From positions 33,492 through 97,491 of the forward strand of contig NZ_JAIQDG010000042.1 of NCBI RefSeq assembly GCF_020037125.1: a DNA stretch of 64,000 nt, given 5' to 3'. Made by a program: the position numbers and the translations under genes. This stretch comes from Myxococcus sp. RHSTA-1-4. Its GTDB lineage: Bacteria > Myxococcota > Myxococcia > Myxococcales > Myxococcaceae. The stretch's first letter is position 1. Each line of letters opens with the position of its first letter. The notes under the pieces are model-generated. The model saw only the letters and a program-made list of their open reading frames with translations, did not search any database and had not been told where the DNA came from. This document shows positions 58,051-64,000 of this stretch, one piece after another.

Positions 58051-58544
58051 ATTCCTCTTCGAGCGGCGGAGACGGAGAGCGTCGCGACAGGCCGGCACAA
58101 CGAGGCGCCTCTCATCCCTAACACAGACACCAGCGCCGGCGGTGCGGGGACTCCCGTTGCACTGGCCCCCGCCTCTCTCTCGCTTCCCGGAGCCTGCCGG
58201 CGCGCGGGACGAACCGTATCTCCTCGCGAGGCGGCACCATGCAGCCTACCTGCGCGCCTTCCCCTGGGATTCAGCGCTTCAGCTCTCGTGAAGTGGACCC
58301 GGCGTGGAACATGAAGTCCGCATTGAGTCCCGGGCATCAAGCGGCGCGGGGGCGCAGGAAAAGACGAAGCCCCCGGCCGCGGTGCTGGCGGACGGGGGCT
58401 CGTCGTTGAAGCGACGGGGAGAGGGACGCCGTCGGCCCGTCGGCTCGCAGGGAGGGGTCATCACGGACGCGAGAGCACGGCCGAAAGGAGCAGTCCTCGA
58501 CCAGGCGCTCCCCCCTCCGCCAACACCAGGCCCGGCCCCACGCG
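58051..58544. other. Intergenic stretch of 494 bp
   Basis: This lies between the toxin gene start and the stop of the next gene on the same strand. Apart from a strong terminator-like hairpin at 58,363-58,405 and presumably the toxin promoter, I see no gene. The frames crossing it are low-complexity shadows. Confidence 0.5.
58359..58405 (-). terminator. Rho-independent terminator downstream of the lipoprotein operon
   Basis: On the minus strand a 12-13 bp GC-rich stem with one bulge (58363-58375 with 58393-58405, 17-base loop) is followed directly by TTTT (58359-58362). It is the only hairpin in the window seen with a T-run, and it lies about 140 bp after the stop at 58545. Confidence 0.6.
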
Positions 58545-59414
58545 CTACTGGGACCAGTAGCACTCCAGCGTCTCGCGCGCGGACTTGCCAATGAGCTCGC
58601 AGTTCTCGAAGCGGGCGCGCGCATCGCCCCCGAGCTGCCGCCCGTAATTCTCCGCGAAGCGCCGGAAGTACTCGTCCGGCAGGGCCTTCGAGTCGAGCCG
58701 GAAGTCCGCGGCCGGTGCGCGCTCGAGCTCCAGCCGGAAGCCGATGCCCCGTCCCGAGACGAGCCGGCGGACAGCGGCCTCGTCGGTGATGGCCTCCTCC
58801 ACCAGTTCGTGCAGCGGGCGCAGCAGCGGCACCGTGCCGTCCTCCCCGGTGCGCCCCGTGCGCCGCACGGAGCCCATGGTGACGCTCCATTGCAGGGGGG
58901 CCTCGAGCGTGAAGGTCCGGTCCTCGCAACGCCGCGAGCGCTCCTCCTCGACCTCGCCGGTGGCGACCTCGACGCGGCTGACGTCCTCGTCGGTGAGGGC
59001 CGTCACCAGGGGGTAGATGGAACCAAGCGCCAGCCCCATGCCGAGCGTCATGGAAAGGTCCATGCCGTCCTCCTCGTCGGAGGAGTCCTCGGACTGCGAC
59101 ATCAGCAGGAGACCGCCCCCGAGCAGCGCGACGCCGGCAATCAGGGAGCCCATGGGCGGGCTCGTCGTCGTGTCGATGCGTTTCTTGCTGAACTCGGTGG
59201 AAACCTCGGTGCAGGTGTTGCGCCGCACCGTGACGCGGCCGGCATAGGACGCGTCCACGACCGTCTCCAGCGTGTCGGTGTGCGTCTCTTCCAGCGGGAC
59301 CTCCCGCAGGCGCTCTCCGCGAACGTACTCGGAGGTCGTGCCGCAGCCCGCCTGGGAGAGGAGCAGCGCCGCGAGCGCCACGGCCCCAAGCCTAGAAGAG
59401 CCGGTTGCGCGCAT
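58545..59414 (-). CDS. Hypothetical lipoprotein with one or two membrane-like segments
   Basis: A 289-residue predicted lipoprotein with lipobox SQAGC (C24) after ALAALLLSQ. The mature chain has a beta-rich start (GRVTVRRNTCTEVSTEF), a hydrophobic glycine-rich hairpin (MGSLIAGVALLGGGLLLMSQSE and MTLGMGLALGSIYPLVTALT) around an acidic loop, and a beta-rich C-terminal domain with four cysteines. No family recognised. Its ATG at 59414 lies within the end of the gene upstream (23-bp overlap), so the two are coupled. Paired with the small secreted protein, it may form an envelope complex. A terminator with a T-run follows. Confidence 0.68.
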   Translation of the reverse strand: MRATGSSRLGAVALAALLLSQAGCGTTSEYVRGERLREVPLEETHTDTLETVVDASYAGRVTVRRNTCTEVSTEFSKKRIDTTTSPPMGSLIAGVALLGGGLLLMSQSEDSSDEEDGMDLSMTLGMGLALGSIYPLVTALTDEDVSRVEVATGEVEEERSRRCEDRTFTLEAPLQWSVTMGSVRRTGRTGEDGTVPLLRPLHELVEEAITDEAAVRRLVSGRGIGFRLELERAPAADFRLDSKALPDEYFRRFAENYGRQLGGDARARFENCELIGKSARETLECYWSQ

Positions 59415-59961
59415 CTTCCATCGCTCCACAAAGCTTCGAGTAGTGCTCCAGCGCCCGCTCCAGCCGCTGGCTCTTGTCGACATCCGTGTGCCGTCCGGGG
59501 ACGAAGTCCCGCACCGACGTCACCGAGAGGTCGACATAGGGCAGGCTCTGGAACTTGCCGGTCGGCTCCGCGCAGTAGCGGTTCTCCGCGCTGCACTTGC
59601 GAAACATGGAGTACGTCCCGGTGTGCTTCTGCTTCACGCGCAGCCGCAGCGTCGCGTCATTCCCGTTGTTGACCCGGATGACCTCGATGGGCAGCAGCAG
59701 CCCGCGCAGGTCGACGATTTCCGTCCGCTCACGAGGCTTGTCCAGCACCATGATGCGGCAGTCCTTCACCGTGACATGCACCTCCGAGTCGTTCCACGCC
59801 TCGATGTGCTCGCGCAGCCACTCTTCGGTCTGCTCCTTGGTCGGGTCCACCTTGCGCACGGGGGCCGGTGGCTCGGGAGGGGCCTTCTCCGCGGCCGACA
59901 CGGCGGCGGAGCCCAGCAAGGCCAGGAAAAACGGAAGCTTATACTGTCGAGAACGCAACAT
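59392..59961 (-). CDS. Hypothetical secreted protein
   Basis: A 189-residue protein with a clear signal peptide (QYKLPFFLALLGSAAVSAAE) and a Pro-rich linker (APPEPPAPVRKVDPT). A small domain follows: EEWLREHIEAWNDSEVHVTVKDCRIMV, DLRGLLLPIEVIRVNNGNDATLRLRVKQK and a cysteine pair in FRKCSAENRYCAE, then a helical end (QRLERALEHYSKLCGAMEDA). Family unknown. It overlaps the following lipoprotein gene and probably forms a two-gene operon with it. Location should be periplasmic or extracellular. Confidence 0.68.
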   Translation of the reverse strand: MLRSRQYKLPFFLALLGSAAVSAAEKAPPEPPAPVRKVDPTKEQTEEWLREHIEAWNDSEVHVTVKDCRIMVLDKPRERTEIVDLRGLLLPIEVIRVNNGNDATLRLRVKQKHTGTYSMFRKCSAENRYCAEPTGKFQSLPYVDLSVTSVRDFVPGRHTDVDKSQRLERALEHYSKLCGAMEDARNRLF

Positions 59962-59994
59962 AAGTGGGACGCTGCCACGTCCCCGGGTCCTCCA

Positions 59995-60217
59995 TCAACG
60001 GATTAATGCCATGAGGCGGGACTCCAGCTCGGTGTAAAGGTGTGGAGGTTGGCGCGCTTGGGGAGGCCGGAGAACTGACCATGAGGGAGCCTCCCCGGGT
60101 GAGCGCCTCGTAACTCACGAGCCCCTGCTCCCAGCCGCAGTCACGCGCGGCCTCGGCGGCGAAGGCGTCATCGTCGTTCCGAGGCGAGAGCAGAAGGCTG
60201 AGCGCCCTCCGACTTGC
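59995..60217 (-). pseudogene. Decayed 3' gene remnant
   Basis: Three short minus-strand pieces in different frames read as one protein end: NDDDAFAAEAARDCGWEQGLVSYEALT, then FSGLPKRANLHTF, then YTELESRLMALIR followed by TGA at 59995-59997. Single-base deletions at AGTTCTCC and CTTTAC (minus strand) would explain the two frame changes. No start remains: it begins where the NACHT-HEAT gene ends. The parent family is unknown. Confidence 0.45.
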
Positions 60218-62158
60218 TCAGGCCCCCGTAACAATCTCCTGTGCCACGAGATACCGGATGGTCATGACCGCCTGATTTCGTACGCTCGGAACAGGATCCT
60301 GGAGCGCGGACCTTGCACAGCGCAGCGCCTCATCACGCCGCACCCACTCCGCGGTAGCGAGCGCCTCAATCATGCGCTCGCGCAGCGCCGCCCAGTGCGA
60401 CCGAAGCAGCGCCATCAACTCGCTTTGAACTTCTCGCAGGTGAATCGCCTCCAGGGCGAGCACTTGCTCCATTACGCACGCCGGGAGCTGCTGTTCGGCC
60501 CCCTTGCGAATCAGCTCGGCCAGACGCTCTGCGGTAGGCTGAGAGACGAGTGCAGCGGCGGCAATGCGTTGAACCTCCTGGTCCGGACTCTGGATGAGCC
60601 GAAGCCCCTGCTCGACGCCCAGGTATCCCTTGCGCAACAGGAGCTTCAGGAGCGGCACCTTGGGATGGGAAAGAACGGTGCGACACGCGGAGCAGACTCT
60701 TCCCTCCACTGCCGCTTGGGGGTGCCGTTCACACCGGGGCTCCCTCCAAGCCCATCCTTCAGTGGAGCGTGAGAGCACATCGAGCGCATTCGTGGGGAGC
60801 AGCTCGGCTATCTCAAGCAACGCCTCGGCCGCCCTGTGCGCGACGCCAGAGTCCGGCGACTCGATTCCTCGAAGGAGGCATTCGACGATGACCTCGGACC
60901 GCTCCTGTCGATACAGCCACGGCAATGCCTCGTACAACCTTGAGTTGAGGAGGCTGACGGGAGGCGCGAGCAGCGGCAGGAGAACGGCAGCAGACCTCCG
61001 CGCTCCCCAGAGAACAGGTGCGAGCGTGAGCACGTGACGGACCAGATGCTCATCCTCGTATTCTCGGAGCGCGCGGGATCTCTGCTCGAGCATCTCGGGC
61101 ACGTCCTGTCCTCCAGCGCCACACTCCAGGAGCTGGGCCGCGATATGACTGACAGCCCAGGAGGGGTGGGAGAGAGCAAGAACGAGGTCGCTCCCAGACA
61201 GTTCCAGCTTCGCGGCCTTCTTCCAGTCGGGCGTTACAGGCAGCCGGGGGAGCTTCAACATGACTGCCATGACTTCCATCAAAGAGAGCCAGGAAACAGG
61301 GCCACGTGCGCAGTCCAGTAGCGCAAGGGCCTCTTGCCTCAACAGGAGGGGATAAATCCCAAGCGCCACCACGGCTGCGCGGCCGATCAGATCCTTCTGC
61401 TCGGAATCACCGATTCTCGTCAGAAAGGTGACCGTATCGCCGAGCGACATCTCATCCGAGAACCCGAGCCCACAGATGAACCGCCCCAGAGCGAAGGCTT
61501 GGTTCGAGTTCGCCGACGCCACAGCGCCTGATGGTGACTCGGGAGTGATACGGAGTATGAAGTCCAGAATATCCCAGTCCCTCGAAGGCGGAGGCTCTAT
61601 CTCTGGCTTGGAGCTCACGAGCCCAACCAACGCCTCTGCCATCATCAGGTCTTGCCATTCGAAGAGCGCTTTGAAGCGCTCTCGATCGAGCCGGTGGAAC
61701 AGTCCCAGTGAGGCAGAGAGCGTTCCCCGCTCCTGCATGCCCACCCGCATGATCAGCTCGTCATGTTCCGGGTTGGATTGTTCCTCGACGAGCAGGACCA
61801 AGCTCTTGTCTACAAACTCATGTGGGAGCCGAAGCCAGCCCCGTGCTCGTTGACCTGACAGGTTTGTCCCATCCCAGGACTGTTGCTTCCACTCCTCCTC
61901 CGAGAGCTGTGCGACCTCTCGGAGCATGCCCCGAACCCTCGAAGGTTCCGCCCAGGGCCCGCCACATTCGAGCAGCAGGAGGTGCGCACTGAGCCGGAGG
62001 GAGAAACTGACGGAGCCGCTCCATTCAAGTGCCAGAGGCCCTATGGTTTCAGGGAAACGGCGGGCCAGCGGCCGGACGGCTTCCGCAGCTTCGAAGACGA
62101 GCAGGGGGATGGGTGATTCGAGCCGCGGCTTGAGCTTCTCCAAGGTCTGTTTGATCAA
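60218..62158 (-). CDS. HEAT-repeat protein; probably the C-terminal half of a split NACHT-HEAT NTPase
   Basis: A 646-residue helical protein made of HEAT-like repeats (LLVFEAAEAVRPLARRFPETIG, VAHRAAEALLEIAELLP, VQRIAAAALVSQPTAERLAELIR, DEALRCARSALQDPVPSVRNQAVMTIRYLV). The only start is a weak TTG at 62158, overlapping the end of the NACHT frame. Upstream of that TTG the frame reads sensibly (LLALDDPGDVVSC, VLAAEALDESEEPPPE) back to a run of six C at 62251-62256, exactly where the NACHT frame turns into arginine-rich nonsense. One more C in that run would give a single protein of about 1190 residues. A central CxxxxxxxC..CxxC-like cluster (CERHPQ..VCSACRTVL) could bind zinc. It is best treated as the sensor part of the NTPase. 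Confidence 0.72.
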   Translation of the reverse strand: MIKQTLEKLKPRLESPIPLLVFEAAEAVRPLARRFPETIGPLALEWSGSVSFSLRLSAHLLLLECGGPWAEPSRVRGMLREVAQLSEEEWKQQSWDGTNLSGQRARGWLRLPHEFVDKSLVLLVEEQSNPEHDELIMRVGMQERGTLSASLGLFHRLDRERFKALFEWQDLMMAEALVGLVSSKPEIEPPPSRDWDILDFILRITPESPSGAVASANSNQAFALGRFICGLGFSDEMSLGDTVTFLTRIGDSEQKDLIGRAAVVALGIYPLLLRQEALALLDCARGPVSWLSLMEVMAVMLKLPRLPVTPDWKKAAKLELSGSDLVLALSHPSWAVSHIAAQLLECGAGGQDVPEMLEQRSRALREYEDEHLVRHVLTLAPVLWGARRSAAVLLPLLAPPVSLLNSRLYEALPWLYRQERSEVIVECLLRGIESPDSGVAHRAAEALLEIAELLPTNALDVLSRSTEGWAWREPRCERHPQAAVEGRVCSACRTVLSHPKVPLLKLLLRKGYLGVEQGLRLIQSPDQEVQRIAAAALVSQPTAERLAELIRKGAEQQLPACVMEQVLALEAIHLREVQSELMALLRSHWAALRERMIEALATAEWVRRDEALRCARSALQDPVPSVRNQAVMTIRYLVAQEIVTGA

Positions 62159-63789
62159 CTCGGGAGGCGGCTCCTCGCTCTCATCAAGCGCCTCGGCCGC
62201 AAGTACCGCCTCGCACGAGACAACATCACCGGGGTCGTCGAGTGCGAGCAGGGGGGAATGACCGAGTCGGGCTGAAGGCCCGCCGCCAGCAGAAGGACCT
62301 CATGCCAGCGCGGTTGCCGTCTCATCTGCGCCACGAGCATCTCGCGTGATTCCACCGGCATCTGGACCCAACGGCGGGCCGCCGCGAACTCACCGAAGCT
62401 CGCGTGGACAAAGACATGGACTTCCGCGGTCCCCGCCCGCAAACGCTCGATGAGCCGCTGCCGCTCCCAGAACTCCAGTGCCTGTCCTGCGCTGACCTCT
62501 CCCCGAATCGCATCCACCTGTAGCCGACGGGCCAGGTCAGCGCCCAAGCGCCTCGTCAATATGTCGGAGGACATCACCGGCGTCTCTTGGAGTTCCCAGG
62601 CCGCCTGTTCCAGGATGTGCCGCGACACAGCGATATCGGGTGGGGCTTCCACGGCGCCTTCGCGAGAGAGCTTCTGTTCCGCCAGGCTGAATATCTCCCG
62701 GTAGAGCCCGACACGGCGGGTCCCTCGTAGCCGGTTCTGGCTCACCAGGCTCGTGAGAAAGCCGAGCAATAGAGGATTGCGAGCAGCAATCGAGCTCGCC
62801 TGATGGTTCTCGACCGTACTCTCGAGGCGCCGCAAGGCAGCCTCGACCTGCTCTGCGGGTAGAACGATCTGGAGGAGCTGCCGCGCATGCTTCGCGATCT
62901 CCTCCCGGTTCAACGGCAGCAACTCCAGGTGCAGCCAGTCCGAGAAACGCTCTGCCTCGTACCCCACGGGGCGCGTCGTAACAAGGAGCGTGGTGCCTTG
63001 GTGTCCGTGGCTCCATTTCCTCAGCGCGTCCCCGATAGAGGGAGCATCGGCCCCGCACTCGTCCAGTCCATCTGCCAGGAGGAACTCCGGGTGTGCCAGT
63101 AGCTCCTCGCACCTGTACGCGGACAGGCCCGAGCCGTCGCTGGCCACCCGGCTCAGCGCCTCGTCGAACGTATCGCCCCGCTGGATGCGGAGCGCGACGA
63201 GCTTCAGGTGTACGCGAGCGACAAGCCGCCCCTCACGGGACTTCTGGTGGGCCACGTACCGCAGCAGCGTGCTCTTGCCTGCTCCCGGGCCTCCGATGAT
63301 GACGTGCCGGGAGCCCAGCTCCGTCAGATGCTCCGCATCGATCGAGTTCTCGGGTTCGACTCCATCGCGCTGCCCCCACTGGCGATAGGCCTCGACCTGA
63401 GCCTCAATCGTCTCCTGGGCCACTTGCGCTCGTGATGGCACCTTTCTCGCCTGCAATCGAAGCCATGCCGCCGTGACGGGCAGTTCCCGCCCGAGGCCCG
63501 GAATAAAGAGGGTGCGGGTCTCCTGGAGAAGCCAATCCTGGTATTGCCGCCTGACGGTCTCCGCTTCGACGGCCTCCCGGGAGAGGGGGATGCCCTCACT
63601 CGTCAGATATTCACGCCAATGCTGCTCCGTTCTGCGACCGCTCAGCCGCATGAGGTTCAACGCCTCTTTCAAGAGCGCATTCCAGGCATCTTGTTCACGC
63701 CCGGCCCTCACGACCTGTTTCAGCAGCAGGAACGCGACCTTCTCGGGAGTATCGAGCAACTCGACATGGAGACGTGCGAGCGCCTTCAC
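62155..63789 (-). CDS. NACHT-domain NTPase (NLR-like), probably N-terminal half of a split gene
   Basis: A 544-residue frame with a STAND-type NTPase. The P-loop is GGPGAGKST (166-174), Walker B is LLADGLDE (D240, D243, E244), sensor LVTTRP lies near residue 270, and winged-helix/helical regions follow (REIFSLAEQKLSREG, FVHASFGEFAAARRW). The DGLDE spelling is typical of NACHT. Bacterial NACHT proteins often defend against phage by oligomerising on a signal. The last 30 residues after VIPP are arginine/serine-rich and come from reading past a probable frameshift. GTG 63789 is the first usable start, but the frame stays open to 63936 with protein-like sequence (HEFLRKHLQDDLERLRQG), so the true N-terminus may be longer or blocked by another frame break. 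Confidence 0.75.
   Translation of the reverse strand: MKALARLHVELLDTPEKVAFLLLKQVVRAGREQDAWNALLKEALNLMRLSGRRTEQHWREYLTSEGIPLSREAVEAETVRRQYQDWLLQETRTLFIPGLGRELPVTAAWLRLQARKVPSRAQVAQETIEAQVEAYRQWGQRDGVEPENSIDAEHLTELGSRHVIIGGPGAGKSTLLRYVAHQKSREGRLVARVHLKLVALRIQRGDTFDEALSRVASDGSGLSAYRCEELLAHPEFLLADGLDECGADAPSIGDALRKWSHGHQGTTLLVTTRPVGYEAERFSDWLHLELLPLNREEIAKHARQLLQIVLPAEQVEAALRRLESTVENHQASSIAARNPLLLGFLTSLVSQNRLRGTRRVGLYREIFSLAEQKLSREGAVEAPPDIAVSRHILEQAAWELQETPVMSSDILTRRLGADLARRLQVDAIRGEVSAGQALEFWERQRLIERLRAGTAEVHVFVHASFGEFAAARRWVQMPVESREMLVAQMRRQPRWHEVLLLAAGLQPDSVIPPCSHSTTPVMLSRARRYLRPRRLMRARSRLPS
62251..62256 (-). other. Frameshift site: six-base C homopolymer joining NACHT and HEAT frames
   Basis: On the coding (minus) strand the run reads six C after ATT. 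Six bases give the short NACHT ending, and seven would continue in frame as PPLLALDDPGD into the HEAT repeats. This may be a sequencing error, a real inactivating or phase-variable indel, or a slippery site. Confidence 0.6.
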
Positions 63790-64000
63790 GTCGAAGCCCG
63801 GAATGCCACGGAGGGCGCCTAGTACCTTGTGCGTGGACTTGTGGAGCCGCTCCTCCCGGCCCTGACGTAGCCGCTCAAGGTCGTCTTGAAGATGCTTCCG
63901 GAGAAATTCGTGGGCTCTTGAGTCCCACCCCTTTCAAGGTGATGGAGGAGGCTCCCTGGCGGGCGGGGCGGCAGGAGAGGTAGCGATAGCTTCGGGGAGC

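Overview
The window is a high-GC, gene-dense bacterial chromosome segment, very probably from a myxobacterium (Myxococcus, Corallococcus or Pyxidicoccus type). The signs are strong third-position GC bias that opens long antisense frames, many lipoproteins with lipobox signals, a hybrid histidine kinase, TonB-like and Omp85 proteins, RIO kinase and pseudokinase genes, and toxin/immunity genes of the kind spread among myxobacteria. I see no tRNA, rRNA, CRISPR array or intact insertion sequence. All assignments come from reading the sequence and recalling families; no database search was run.

Left part (1-25,600). The edge holds the 3' end of an adenosine-deaminase-family gene, possibly RdrB of the RADAR defence system. 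It is followed by coaA (pantothenate kinase), an MtfA-type peptidase, an Omp85/BamA-like protein and a four-domain RNA-repair-like protein (MJ1316 domain, EEP nuclease/phosphatase, 2H phosphoesterase, nucleotidyltransferase). Then come a papain-fold hydrolase, a beta-lactamase-fold lipoprotein, a DUF885 lipoprotein, a GH46 chitosanase, two coupled nucleotidyltransferases, glutathione reductase, a hybrid histidine kinase, a histone H1-like/EF-hand fusion, a DUF4833 protein, a RIO kinase with a repetitive tail, a quinone-oxidoreductase-type dehydrogenase and a PIN protein.

Middle (25,600-45,000). Five same-strand genes form a compact unit: zinc-ribbon pseudokinase, vWA protein, small helical protein, PurA-like enzyme and a second vWA paralogue. 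This is the best candidate here for an undescribed system. It is followed by a DEAD-box helicase, an AlkB-like dioxygenase, a MepA-like/LysM lipoprotein, deoD, a small TonB-like protein, a cytochrome P450, an AbiGi-like protein, a two-gene lipoprotein/TonB-receptor operon, asnS and a coiled-coil protein.

Right part (45,000-64,000). A minus-strand polyamine block matches the E. coli ydcSTUV-patD arrangement: binding protein, ATPase, two permeases and aminobutyraldehyde dehydrogenase. GabT and a Tat-exported flavin amine oxidase follow, giving uptake of putrescine-like amines and oxidation through 4-aminobutyrate to succinate semialdehyde. After a FAD monooxygenase the DNA becomes accessory in character: a lipoprotein with a PD-(D/E)xK-like nuclease C-terminus coupled to a DUF3396 immunity gene, small secreted proteins, a decayed gene remnant, and a NACHT-HEAT NTPase that appears split by a one-base frameshift in a homopolymer.
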